Positions 1-11,230 of a stretch of 64,000 nt of DNA are shown piece after piece. Where the stretch lies: NCBI GenBank assembly GCA_022605405.1, contig JABYQQ010000007.1:1612001-1676000 (forward strand), in the 5' to 3' direction. Under the pieces are notes generated by a model. That model saw only the letters and a list, made by a program, of their open reading frames with translations, did no database searches and was not told where the DNA came from. Position 1 is the stretch's first letter, and the number at the start of each line of letters is the position of its first letter. The stretch comes from Earliella scabrosa (Eukaryota; Basidiomycota; Agaricomycetes; Polyporales; Polyporaceae). The translations under genes were made by a program, and so were the position numbers.

Positions 1-1076
1 CGGGCCGAACGAGGACCTGCTGTGTCTCCATCCGAACCTCGCCTTGGAAGGTGGAAAAGATGACGCCTGGTGAGAGCGTGTGATTATGAGCACAGTCCGG
101 TCGCGGACCAACAGGCGACATACTGGAGTTTTTCTTCTTCGTCCCGCCCATGTCCTTGTGGAGATGGTTGAGTAGCCAACCCAGGAACTCTACCGGATCT
201 CCTTGCTTCTCAAGACTATATCTCCCAGCACTCGTTCTGTTGACCTCCTGCAAGAATTCGTGGGGACTGACTTGACTTTTGAATAATCGCGGGTTCCATA
301 TCTTCTTCGCGAGACCAGCAAAACGTTTCAACATTTCGGACTCTTTGCCACGAAAGTTGGAAAGCAAGAGGTGGTCTCGGAGTGGCGGTATATGAAGGAG
401 GGAATGAATCACGACATTCATGTAATCATTTCGCTTGATATTGTTCAGCCCGATGTATCCAGGGATGTAAGGTTTATTTGATAGATCATAGGAAGGCTTC
501 TGGAGATGCGCGGGTGTAGACAGGGTAGAAGTGGATGTCGAAGTGAATGAGGGGGCGAGTACGAACGATATGTCTTCCAGGGAGGGGTCTGACACAAGAT
601 ATCCGTCGGGCAGAACGTACACCTGGTGGCAGGGTTCCATTGTGAACAAGTAAGGGCTACAATATACACTCACCTTGGTCGTTTCCAGGTTGATGAATAC
701 GTGATGATCATCGTGGATGGCATGGGCGTAGGCGTATGAATTCCGCCCTCGACCCTGGAAATACTTGCCGCAGACGAGGCAACCATATATGTTGATGTTG
801 GACAACGAGACAGAGCACACTTTCTCGAAGTCGAAGTCCAGCACAGCTCTGTTTATCTGGTTGCATGGTATTGAGAGCTTGAATCGGTTCACTCTATGCG
901 CAAGCGACACGCACCGTGTCAAGGTACAGGTCTGAGGCTCTTAGTGGTTCCTGTGTTCCGGACGACACGGTCGCGTCCCCGTCTTCCTCCTCATCCTCAG
1001 CGGTCTCCACACGAACTCTTTTTGCGGGGCGATCGGTGTTCTCGGCCGGGGTCGCGTGTTTGGTGGGAGCAGACAT
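1..1076 (-). CDS. SAD1: SAD1/USP39-type snRNP assembly factor (partial, C-terminus off the left edge)
   Basis: Spliced model on the minus strand: 1076-915, 856-674, 622-124, 66-<1. The start is ATG at 1076, followed by an acidic, basic-patch N-terminus (APAKRVRVE-like) and then LYLDTINRAVLDFDFEK across the first splice. A zinc-finger UBP domain follows (CLVCGKYFQGRG, then HAIHDDHHVFINLE). The ubiquitin-protease-like fold begins at YIPGYIGLNNIKRNDYMN. At the place where active USPs have a catalytic Cys box, this protein has NNIKRNDYMN without cysteine, as in the USP39/Sad1 family, which is known to be catalytically dead. The family is needed for assembly of the U4/U6.U5 tri-snRNP and for pre-mRNA splicing in the nucleus. 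The gene is head-to-head with RSM22, 210 bp apart. The 57-nt intron at 123-67 restores the conserved FQGEVRM segment. The end lies outside the window. Confidence 0.9.
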
Positions 1077-1286
1077 GGTCAAGCAAAGTGAGGAAGGAGA
1101 CCGGGATACACGGGCCACGGTCGCGTCTGCAGCCACCGCGTCTCGCAAGCACTTTCATCGGGCGCCCGCAGTGGCCACGCCGAATAGCCAGCTTGTCTTG
1201 TCCCCATACGCTCGACCTCCGTGCTACTTCACCAACCTACAATTCGGGAAGGGACAGGACGCTCATCTGCCACGGCACAAGACGCA
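1077..1286. promoter_or_regulatory. Shared promoter region of SAD1 and RSM22
   Basis: These 210 bp separate the two divergent start codons, so both promoters and both 5' leaders must lie here or overlap the coding regions. No TATA or CCAAT box was seen. This is inferred from gene arrangement only. Confidence 0.5.
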
Positions 1287-3528
1287 ATGATACGTCTAGG
1301 ATGCCGCAGAACGCTTGGTGGGTTTCTGCGCCGACAAGCTGACGGTCTACGCTCCTCTTCCACATCCGCCTCGCCGTCTCATCAGCCCAACGCTCCTCTG
1401 GATCTCGACCCAGCTTTCCAGGCGCTGCTTCGAGACGTCGAGATCTCCCTGCGCAACAAGAGCTCCTCTGGCTTGCGCAGTCTCCGAGAACTCGAAGTCT
1501 TCCCTCATGATCCAGACGCCGAGGTGGATTATTTGACCTCCGCGGAGCTCGATACGCGCGACGACCTGCTCGCGGAGAAGGAAGGAAGGAAGTCACCCGC
1601 TGCTGCGTTTGGGAGTCAGCGTATTGGTTCGGTTGTTCTACCATCAGAGTTGCAGACAACCATTGGGAGGATGATCGGAGGTGAGCGTCACATCTTGCGC
1701 TTGATGTCCACCGTGCCTTACCAATGGATGCCATAGACTCTGACAAGCATACCCTACATCATGATGCTAAGCGGCTTTTTATGGAAGAAGAGGGTCCTCG
1801 AGCTGAATGGAACGCCTCGTACGACGCCAAGTACAAGTCCGGGAAGGAAGCAGGTCGCCACTCTCTCAGGGATGCCACCGCGTTCGCCACCGTAGCGCTT
1901 CCAGCCCACTATTCAGTCGTATACTCCGTTTTAGATCATGTCAAGCAACGCTTGGGGCCAGACTGGGAGGTTCAACACGTGCTGGACTGGGGTGCTGCAA
2001 CCGGAAGTGGTTTGTGGTTTGTACACGTTTTTCTCGAGTCCATGTGGTTTGGTGATGTGTTCTCTGCCACAGGGCTTCTGGACACGCGTTCCAACGACAA
2101 GCCGATGTCCACGGACGTGCTCCATCGGACATGGAGGATATCCAGATATCTCACTCGAGTCTGCGCAGCTATCTCGGTATCGACAAGCGGGAGGGCCTTG
2201 TGCGGATCGGGAAGCGTCTAATCAGAGGTATGGTGCCATTGATATCATTACGCTGAGGTGTACCTGACATACGTAGATGTGGATATGGGTGATCTAAGTG
2301 TATCCTGGCAGAAGTCCTTCCATGAGGATAATGCCACAGACCGGGCTCGTGGCTCCGACGCCATGGCGCTGTCAGCGTTCTTGTTGTCTTCGCTACCTAC
2401 TCACGTCGACCGCAAACTCCTTGTGAAAGAGATGTGGGACAGTGGCGCCGAGGTTATGGTACGTTCCAGTGGTATTGTTGGACGCCTGGATATTGAGCGC
2501 TCCGATTTCGTTCCAGGTCGTGATCGATCATAATTTTGAGCTCGTTGCGGAGGCAAGAGAACAACTCTTGAGGCTTGGAAGGAAAGAGCTTGAAGATCCC
2601 ACAACGACGAATGTGGCTCTGAGAGGTGCTCATGTTGTTGCTCCGGTGCGTTCCTCGTAGGGAAAATGAATGTGGGCCTAATGACTCCTTTCAGTGTCCC
2701 CACGATGGCGCATGCCCGTTGTATCATCCGGGATACGGCAAATTGCAGTGTAGCTTCACGCAACGCATGCAGCGACCGGAGTTTGTCCGTAAGACGAAAC
2801 ATTCCGGAACTGGCCATGAGAACATGGATTACTCCTATGTTGTCATCCGCCGTGGTCCTCGCCCTAATCCAGCGACTACGAAAGTGGGGCGCATCGGGGA
2901 CGTTGGCAGACGGGAAGTGGCCAAGCAAGAACAAGAATCACGGACCGAGCTGTTACTCGATGGGGACCAACGTCCGCCCTCTCAGTTGCTCGACATGGAT
3001 CAGACATCTTCTATTGACGGCGCCGTCTCACATACGGACGGACGTATCACGGCGCTCGATCCAGATGAGACTGCGGCAGCCTTGCGGCACGAGGCATACA
3101 GTTGGCCGCGGCTCGTATTTCCACCTTTGAAGCGCAGCGGACATATCATCCTCGACGGCTGTACCGCGGAAGGTGAGAATCTAACATCTCATTATGACAC
3201 TCTCCTGATCGTCGTCACCTTCCTCTCGTGCCTAGGTCAAATTATGCGCATGACCATCCCCAAGTCACAAGGGAAGCAGCCTTTCTACGACGCGCGAAAA
3301 TCTAATTGGGGTGATATATTCCCTCATGAGCCCAAAAACCCGCCCCAGGTGCGACACCAGCCCTCACGGCCAGGTCACACGCCAACCCAAGGTCAAGACA
3401 TTGGCAAGAGAAGACACATGCGACCCAGCGGCAAGAAGGCGAGCTACGGGCAGCTTGCTGAAGACATCAAAGAGAGCCGTCGAGATCAACGACGAGCCAG
3501 GCGGATAGCAGACGCATACTACGAGTAG
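1287..3528 (+). CDS. RSM22: RSM22/METTL17-like mitochondrial ribosome assembly protein
   Basis: Exons 1287-1680, 1737-2016, 2073-2227, 2277-2458, 2517-2645, 2695-3172, 3236-3528; 636 residues. The N-terminus (MIRLGCRRTLGGFLRR) is arginine-rich and lacks acids, like a mitochondrial presequence. A SAM-type motif VLDWGAATGSGLW lies near residue 235. Later come the conserved LGIDKREGLVRIGKRL block and a cysteine cluster, CPHDGACP then KLQC, with a further Cys in LDGC. Homologues (yeast Rsm22, human METTL17) bind the small mitoribosomal subunit, and the cysteines hold an Fe-S cluster. A role in small-subunit maturation is inferred from homology. The last intron (3173-3235, 63 nt) is a multiple of three and stop-free, so its retention would insert 21 mostly hydrophobic residues. 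The C-terminal tail is basic and glutamine-rich. Confidence 0.93.
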
Positions 3529-3677
3529 ACCGTCTTTCCTTGCCACCATCTTGCCTGTATCCATACACGTAGACTAGCACTGATAATTGCACACCGCTCA
3601 CGTTACGACCGTCATGAGTATACACCCGTGTTATTGTGAGAAGAACAATTACTGTCGATTAATATGAGCATCAACAT

Positions 3678-4836
3678 CTATGCGTCCGAAATCTGTATAC
3701 TCGGGCCCTGTCGAGTGCTCAGAAGGACACGTGTGATCGCGTTCACTGTGTATATGCGTAAGTCGGGTACATGGAATAGGAGGGACAGGCGTACCCGGCT
3801 TTTGACTAGTCTCCTTCTTGTTGCCGTCAGCTTGAGGGTCACGGATATTGCCTGTAGCCCGCTTGACAACCCCGAGGAAGTACCGGATGTTCTTGACGAC
3901 GTCAGGAACGGGGAAATGCATCTATGCATAAGTGTTATACAACGCAGAATGTGTGAAAGCCGAGAGCCTCGTGGAAACTCACCTTGGCAATCGGTTGCCG
4001 GATGGTCCCTTCCTTGTCACCTTTCCACTCACTCGTGCCCTTGAGCCTTCGAATATAGCCTGAGATGTCGTCTGTGACAGTACCCCTGCGCTCCGAAGGC
4101 ATTAAACCGCGAGGACCAAGCACCCGACCCAGCCGAGGAGTGATAGCACGAATCAAGGAGCGACTGCACAGGAAGAGGGTGGCTTGGTAGCGGCCGCTAA
4201 TAACCTGGTTCACGGAGCGGGGAATCAAGCGTTGAGCGGGCAAGAAACATGCATGAACTTACACCTTCCACAAGCTCTAAGCCACCGACGATATCTGCAC
4301 CCGCCTTCTTCGCCTCCTCCGCCTGCCTGCCCTCTGCGAATACCAATATATGGTCCCTCTCCTTGGCTTTGGTCTCCCGAGGCAGGTTGAATCGGCCCTT
4401 GGGAATCGTGGAGCCCTTGCCCATTTCCGTCTTGACTACGAGTTCATACGTGGCATTCGGTGACGCAACCTCCACGGCCTTCGCACAGGAGGGTCTGAGG
4501 TGGTGCTGGGTGTAGAGCGTTGACCTGACGTACCCGCAAGACATCAATGGCATCCGAAAGCGACATCTTCTCACTGTCGTATATGTTCTTCGGCGCCTTG
4601 CGCGCCCTCTTCCGCTCTTTGGCTGCGAGTTGCTTCTTGGACAGAGTGGGAGGCTTCTTCTCGCGACGAGCTAGTACCGCAGGTGTGTAGTGGAAGGCTC
4701 TGTGAGGTGTCTGCCTCTATACACGAGCATGAGTTCTATTGCGAGTTATAGCACCACGCGTGCAGCGTACCAGCAGCTGCAAGGCGCCACTACATTGTTG
4801 GATACGGGTAGCCAGTCGTAGGGCGGCAAGGGACAT
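3678..4836 (-). CDS. MRPL1: Mitochondrial large-subunit ribosomal protein uL1 (MRPL1)
   Basis: Exons 4836-4771, 4716-4534, 4505-4263, 4204-3983, 3921-3795, 3745-3678; 302 residues. The start MSLAALRLATRIQQCSG resembles a mitochondrial targeting peptide. The L1 domain is clear: YELVVKTEMGKGSTIPKGR, LGRVLGPRGLMPSERRGTV and the KGTSEWKGDKEGTI block. The C-terminus ends LLSTRQGPSIQISDA, which requires the last 48-nt intron (3794-3746). The exon 3 donor is GTAAGT at 4262; a donor two bases upstream would hit a stop in the next exon. L1 forms the mobile stalk of the large subunit at the tRNA exit site. The gene is convergent with RSM22, whose stop lies 149 bp away, so the two mitochondrial-translation genes share a 3' space. 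Confidence 0.93.
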
Positions 4837-7800
4837 CGAGGCGACAGAGTGAGGGTGAGTGAGACCGGGCCAGCGCTACAGCAAACTCTCTACTGCACAC
4901 GGTTTCCAGGAAAGGCAACCCGGAGCCGCAGATCCGGCTAATCACTACAAGTTGGCTCAGAACGGCTTCAAACTCGGGTGGAAGGAAAGAAAGTCGACAC
5001 GAGCTGGGATTCACTGCTCAGAGATGACCATTATGCAGCAAGGAGTAAACATTTGTGTGCTGGTCAAGGATCACGATGACAGTATCCAAGAACACACAAG
5101 GCTTCCGTATCCCTGCTAGGATAGGCCCTTGTCTGGCACATCATGGCAGAACGATCATGTTCTGGCAGCATTCTATCATTCCACAAACGTTGAGGAAATG
5201 TATGGACACACGTGCCAGCTCCATGCACACCCAGATGGAGCTGACGAACTTTGGATGGAAAGGGATGAAACAACTCCCAGCAGTACGTGGTCGCATATGC
5301 GTATCTTTGGTCACTCTTTGAAACCACTACAATTCGGGCAAAGTTTGAGAATGTATACAGCAATTGACCTGCTAAGGTGTAAGCCTGCGGATCGATCGGA
5401 GTCGCAGATGTACTGGAGGCAGTGACCCTCCGGAGATAACTCGCCCTGCGGATGCGGCATGGCAGCATACTCCGTGGCCGTTAGGCTGACGCCCCTGCGG
5501 AGAGGAGACAACGGCCGTATGACCTTATCCTGGTGGTACAGATGATACGGTGCGGTCCCACTGATTTGACACTCTCGCGTCGCCTTGTAAAGGTGGATGG
5601 GCGGCATAGGTTGGACGGCTTCCAGGTCGTGCCGTTTGAGCCCGAGTGCGCAGTCCGAATATGCCTAATCAGAGTGTCGTGTATCCATGAGAGTATCCCT
5701 GGCAGTTATTGCTCACCGCTAGTTTTGACCGGCCGAACCACTCCGGAAGCTCTATGACCGCAAAAACCGCCGAGGGCGCGTATCGAAGCCGCACTGGGAA
5801 TTGGATGTCTGCCGTTTCATGGATCAGAACCGTGTCGCCACTCAGACACGGACGGCCACGTCTGTATCAAGGGTCTAAGCCCCTATCGCGCGCGTTTGAA
5901 GGATATCAGGCTGACCTGACTGGGGAGATCAGTAGACATCCGCTGTCGAGCAGTCATGCGAACGCCCCTGATGACCTCACATATTGCGGAGGGTTAGATA
6001 ATTCATCCTGAATCAAGGGGAACGGGTCACCACGTTGTGGATGAGGACCGAGGGAGGGGCACCTACTACACCGCCGAACCCAAAGACACCCCGTGCCCTG
6101 GCGCACGGGCCGTTCCGTGGGTTATGTACGTACCGTAAGCTTCGCAGCTGAGAGCGCATCTTAATTTCGGGACTACTCACCGAAGTAACGTGTCCGAAGC
6201 GGACCTGATTCGACAGCTCGGACATGGTGCAAGTGAGAAGACTGTTCCTAATGTTCCCAAGTATTTTACGGTTAGAATCGCTTGTGAACGCGTAGATAAA
6301 ACCTTTACGTCCTAAAGGTCTTCCAGGCGAAAGCTAGTGGCACCTCACCAACAGCGCAGAGTTTCTTGCCCACACTGTGCGCCCAGTACAACGGGCTTTT
6401 CCCCTTGCCGTTCTTGGTGAAGTACTGATGAAAGTGAGTAATATTGATATTGAACAGCCACGGGTTTTGGGCGCTTCGCGAGACCACCAACTGGTGAATA
6501 GATAGGGAGGATGAGCAAGATTTTGCAATAATTCACTATGCAGTTGCCGCCCCAGTGAGCGGTTTCGGGGTCCTAGTCTAGACATTCGGGGTGAATGGGC
6601 TCTTCATTCATCGGATTGGTTCCCAATATCGAATCAGGCGTGGTATGCATCCAATCCAATTGCTTTATATAAGCTTGAAAGTACACTACGACATTGTGAT
6701 ACGCAATATACAACAACGACGGAAGTACCAAGGGAAGACCACTAGTGGACTCGAGCCCACGCCCAAACATGACGGCTCCAACGTCGGCGAAGATGCAGAG
6801 AGTGATGATGGATGACGATCGCGAGAGAACTTGACTAGATAGCTGATTGAAGATGTCAGGAGCGAGCAACAAGCAATAGACGGCGGTGTTGACACATACC
6901 ATAGAACCCCTCCCTAATGCGGACCTCCCCAGAGCGCCTGCAGCAGATTGCTCACCTGAGCAATGTATCCACTAGAAGCTAGCCAAAGAAAGCCCTCCCA
7001 CAGATACGTGGATGAGTCGGTGTCGAGTAGTGCATGCTAGCCAGAGAGAGAACGCGAAGGGCACCCTAAGCCGGAAGCTCTGCAGATAGACCCAGCGTTC
7101 AAGAGAGCGTCGAGTATCCCAGTAGACGCAGCAGCCAGCGGAACAGCAGAGCGAACACTAGAGCACATAAGGACCAGATAGCAGAGACTCAGAGAGAGGA
7201 GGATGAGGGCAGAGGACAAGTTCGACGTCGAAGGCAATTGCAAGTCGACGGTGATGGGGACCGTTGCGAGGCAAGAAGCGCCGAAAGATCAATCGGACCG
7301 GAGCGCAACAAGGGAGCGCTTGTACGCCTCGTTTGATGCGGGTTGAGGTTCCCAATGAGAGATCGTTGTCGGCTGATGGTTGGCTTTCACTCTAGAAGTA
7401 CCACCCTCAACTCTTACCCAACACTTGTGGTGAAACGGACATTTCCCTAAATCATTCGGACGTGATCCCGAAGTCTGGGGCGCACAGTGCCACTAGACTG
7501 AACTCTGACTCGCCGGCGCATCACGGGGCGCCATGCGTGCAGGATCTCGTCCTATACTGGTCTCATGAGCGTGGAATGGACATGCGAAGAGAAGTTCAGA
7601 TAGTTGACTCACCTTCTTGAATGCTACCTCGCCCCATCTCCTGCGGTCAACAAAGGGGATCTTGCTTCCCAATCCAGATTATTGCCGCTGGTGCCAGCCA
7701 CGGTGATCGCAACGCATGTACAGTGTGCGAGAAGGCCGACAGAATCTGAGTCGCTTGAGAGGGGCAATGGTCTGGTAGGAAGTTTGCCATCGACCCCGCC

Positions 7801-7966
7801 GACACAGCAGGTGGCAGTAACAGAGGCTGCACCCTGGTCGCGCCGCTCAACCTGAACTTGGCGCGCTTCCCGCGTTCTCAAGGCGCTCGATGCGTACTGA
7901 CGCGCCAGCGGAGTCCCAAAACTTGTCCTCGACCTCGACGTCCACCACCTCACTGTTGTCGGCACC
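4837..7966. other. 3.1 kb stretch without a supported gene
   Basis: Only short, overlapping reading frames occur here and none matches a family I recognise. On the minus strand, frames at about 6902-6573 and 6490-6305 contain protein-like segments (YIAYHNVVVYF; KGKSPLYWAHSVGKKLCAVG) that could be remnants of a decayed gene or mobile element, but no intact spliced model could be built. A minus frame at 7243-7037 has a hydrophobic leucine-rich start. The promoters of MRPL1 (right of 4836) and MRPL28 (left of 7967) must lie at the ends. No terminal repeats, tRNA or long tandem repeats were seen. Confidence 0.5.
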
Positions 7967-8530
7967 ATGTCATCGTCTCTGCTCGCCGGCCTCAGCAAAC
8001 AAAAGCTCTCCCTACGCGTTTCTCAGACCTCGGTGCGGTATGCCGGCCGCCAGGAGTCTGGGGGCGACCCCAAGAACGACATTATCCGCCGCGCCCTCTA
8101 CCCGTCCAACGTCCGCAACCGGCCCTCGCCCGTGGGCACCTGGCGGCCAGACGTCGGACGGCGACTGCAACGCGCAATCCCCTCCGTACAGGCGCACGAG
8201 ACCATCGAACGCGCGTGGTTCCTCCACCAGCGGCACGTCCGCCGTGCGCGTGCGGTCGAGCTCAAACGCAAGTTCGAGTCCGTGCGCAACGCGATGGAGA
8301 CCCTACGGCAGGTGGCGCCAGAGCTGTATACAGCGGCGAACAAGGAGGAGGATCCAAGGGCGAGGAGTGCGGCGGAGACGGAGTTGCTGAAGAAGCTCAA
8401 GGGCCCGGAGAAGAAGGCCGTGGAGGCGAGGATACGGGGCTTGTTCCCCCGCGAGTTGCGCATGCCGACCGATACGCCACCGAGGAACGGGTGGATCTAC
8501 GACTTTTCACCGATTGTGCGCCCGTCATAG
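7967..8530 (+). CDS. MRPL28: Mitochondrial large-subunit ribosomal protein mL40 (yeast MRPL28 family)
   Basis: Single exon, 187 residues, ATG at 7967. The N-terminus (MSSSLLAGLSKQKLSLRVSQ) has the serine/basic, acid-free character of a mitochondrial presequence, and RYAGR gives a plausible processing site. The body carries the conserved fungal blocks DIIRRALYPSNVRNRPSP, GTWRPDVGRRLQRAIPSV and AHETIERAWFLHQRHVRRAR, and near the end RIRGLFPRELRMPTDTPPR. This is the L28/mL40 domain of fungal mitoribosomes. It is the only clearly intronless gene in the window. It is convergent with CSN2, 333 bp away. Family assignment rests on remembered conservation; the mitoribosomal role follows from homology. 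Confidence 0.85.
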   Translation: MSSSLLAGLSKQKLSLRVSQTSVRYAGRQESGGDPKNDIIRRALYPSNVRNRPSPVGTWRPDVGRRLQRAIPSVQAHETIERAWFLHQRHVRRARAVELKRKFESVRNAMETLRQVAPELYTAANKEEDPRARSAAETELLKKLKGPEKKAVEARIRGLFPRELRMPTDTPPRNGWIYDFSPIVRPS

Positions 8531-8863
8531 TCGCAGTACGTGTTAGTCTGTACCTTGTCATGGTCCTGAGACTGAAGTGCTGACGTGTAGTGCTTACTCG
8601 AAGCTGCTTCACTCGCGGTCACCTCGCTGTCTCACCTACTGTACACCGCGGATTTAATTCATGTTATACCGCACCCGGAGCACACAACATGTCATCGCTG
8701 TGTCTCAAATGCTGTGAGTGGCCATTCTCGTGCCTGAAGTGACGTGAGGGACGCCCCGGCAGATGCAATACACGGTATGATTGTCTGGAGGACGTGATGA
8801 TGTTACAGATGGGTTGCAATCGAAAGCACAAGACAAGTATGGAGGCTGCGACACAGCGGGCAT
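8531..8863. terminator. Convergent 3' region of MRPL28 and CSN2
   Basis: These 333 bp lie between two facing stop codons and presumably hold both 3' UTRs and polyadenylation sites. No reading frame or repeat of note was seen. Confidence 0.4.
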
Positions 8864-10911
8864 TCACCACCTGTCTGGTCCTGGACCAAAACTGTCCGAC
8901 ATGCCGAAGCCGAAGTCTCCGCGAGAGCCGCTGTGATTCTTGCCGATGACCGTAGTGTGTATCGATTCAAGCGCGGTAGTCCATTTATCCAGAGCGCTGT
9001 AGCGCTTCTTCTGTAGGCTATGCCTGGAGGTGCATGTGTTAGTCATGAGAGTGACGCTAGCATGGGTGGAACGCTCACTTGGACTCCAGCTCAAGACGCA
9101 TGGCAACCTGGTCAATCCGACCCTCGATCCTGCCTTCGAGAATGAGACCGATCAGGAGCTCTTCTACCTCCTCAGTGTCGACGTTGAGTTGCTACGGTAG
9201 CATGTTAGACGGCTAGACAACTTCAGCGACCTGCTCATGTTTGCCGTACCTTGGCCAAGAACGTCAGCTCGAGGCGGGTGTAAGGCTTAATCAGGTCGAT
9301 GAGGTACTGTGTGCGCAGACTGCGCAACAGCTCGCCGATATATGACCGGATGAACGAGTCATCCATGATTGTGGCCTTGTTGTCTGCCAGAATGTTGAGC
9401 ACAACACATGGTGATTAGAGAGATGAAGGCATACCTCTCAAGATCTTCTCGGCAGCATGAACCTCACGGCGTTGGTACGCGTCCACCAGGTCTGTCATCG
9501 CTTTGATCTGAGGATCGTTCTTATATCTAGGCGGCACGCTACAGTGAGATACATTTGCAACGAGGATGGTTTGATTACTCACGGCTTGGTCTCTTGACTA
9601 TCGAATGGATTGACCTCGCTACCGGTCAACATGTTAGCAAGGACGAGATACTTCAGCACTTGTATCCGCTGTGGAGAACCGGCTTCGTCGTAGTTCTTGA
9701 ACGAATCAAAGAAGTCTTCGCTTGCACGATTCCATTGCCCTGAAAGGAGCGAAGCGTTAGGTCGTGGCCATATTGGAGGGTCGCGCGAGCCATGCATACG
9801 TTCACCCATCCACATCTTACCGCCGCACTCCTTGATCACACCCATGATGCGCGGATGTGGGATCGCGGATCGCACGGCGTTGGATGCGTTGTAGATCTCC
9901 TGTTGGCACACCCACCATCTCAGCGGATGACCAATGACATTGGAAAAGATAAGGAAGGGACGCGACCTTGAGCTTCTTGTAGTTCTTTCTCTCATTATGC
10001 ATCTGAATCTCAAGCGCGTAGATTTCCAACAGCTGGGTACCTTTCTGAGCTTGGTCCTCGCCGTTCTCGCCAATCGTGGACCGGTATAGCTCTTGAAGTA
10101 TCTGGCCGAAGAATAAATATGAGGCACCAATACCTATCCAAGATGTCCACTCGAGCGCAACCTTTTGAAGTCTGCTATACTCCTTGCGGTCAAGCCATAG
10201 CTTCGCGAGCTTGAGGTTCGTCTTCGCTGATAGCCTCTGAACGACCACGTTTCAGCACAGACAGTAGTAAGATGTGCGTGAACCTGCTGACATCGTTCCT
10301 CGCCTCCGCAAGCGCAGCTTTGGTGGCCTCATAGAACCGTTCAAGGATGTTGACCTCTACCGGACCACTCTTACCACCACCCACGTAGTCCAAGATACTG
10401 TTGATCGTCTTCTCGGCATAGTTGCGAGTCACAGCGGACTTGGTATATGTCAGCAGCTCTGTGTAGGTCTTCAAAGCATCCGCTGGTCTGCGTAATACCA
10501 GGAAGAGCAACTTGGTAGACTGCTTCAAAGCCTTGAATCCCCTAGGAGGCGGTATCGATTTCTCGCAACGTGCCAGACAGTCCAAACTAACGCACCAGTC
10601 GCCCTTCTCCTCCTCTTGATCCACTATTGCACGGAACTCCTTCAGAGCCTGTTCTGGATTGTCCTCTTTCTTGGCTGTATACCGCTCAGCCAACGCCACA
10701 ATACGTGAAGGGGTAGATTGGAGACCCACATTTCGCAGTATAGTACATGTTCTCCACGTCCGCGCTGCCCGCCTCGTTGCCATCATCATCAGAGTAGTCG
10801 AAGCCGTAATCCTGCGATGTGAGGCTGATGAGCGATACTAGTACAGATATTTGGCGGAGTGTTGACCTCATCGTCGCTTCCTTGCATGTAATCGGCATCA
10901 TCGTCATCCAT
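8864..10911 (-). CDS. CSN2: COP9 signalosome subunit 2
   Basis: Exons 10911-10867, 10811-10730, 10674-10596, 10541-10292, 10236-10162, 10101-9967, 9899-9806, 9739-9583, 9526-9435, 9383-9250, 9191-9079, 9023-8864; 471 residues, close to the usual length of about 440-490. The acidic start ([14 protein letters not shown]) is followed by [20 protein letters not shown]. Diagnostic blocks include [35 protein letters not shown] text, [29 protein letters not shown] and the C-terminal PCI/winged-helix segment ([15 protein letters not shown], then KRYSALDKW). CSN2 is a scaffold of the signalosome that removes NEDD8 from cullins. Two donors are unusual (GTCAAC at 10866, GTCAGC at 10291) but are required to keep the conserved protein. 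The C-terminus has an added Gly/Ser/Phe-rich tail. Confidence 0.95.
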
Positions 10912-11230
10912 GGCGAGAGAGTTATGCTACAGGTGTTGAAAGAGAGCAGGCAAAGGGGCCGAAGGCGACAAGGAGAAGAGACGACGAGGGTGTGGCTCAG
11001 AAAGCGAGGAGCTCGAGCGCGCAGGGACTCGGACTTGCGCAAGCGAGGTGGAGGAGTTCGCGTCGCGTGATTGACGCGTTGTCCAGAAATGGCAAGGCTG
11101 GCCAACGTGAAGGGCCATCGCGTCAGAGCCCTTGCCCGCTCGGCTGCGAGTGCAGCTCCTCCACTGACGGCCACTGGCCTGCTCTTCATGTCCCGACGAC
11201 TCCCATGACCCTCCTCTCCCGCTAACCACC
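10912..11230. promoter_or_regulatory. Shared promoter region of CSN2 and FAB1
   Basis: These 319 bp separate the divergent start codons. The stretch is purine-rich on the plus strand near 10940-11060. No TATA or CCAAT box was recognised. Confidence 0.5.

Noticed and set aside
6750..6790. A tRNA T-arm-like GGCTCGAGTCC on the minus strand
   Set aside because: No A box, acceptor stem or anticodon arm could be found at the right spacing, and the T stem pairs poorly.
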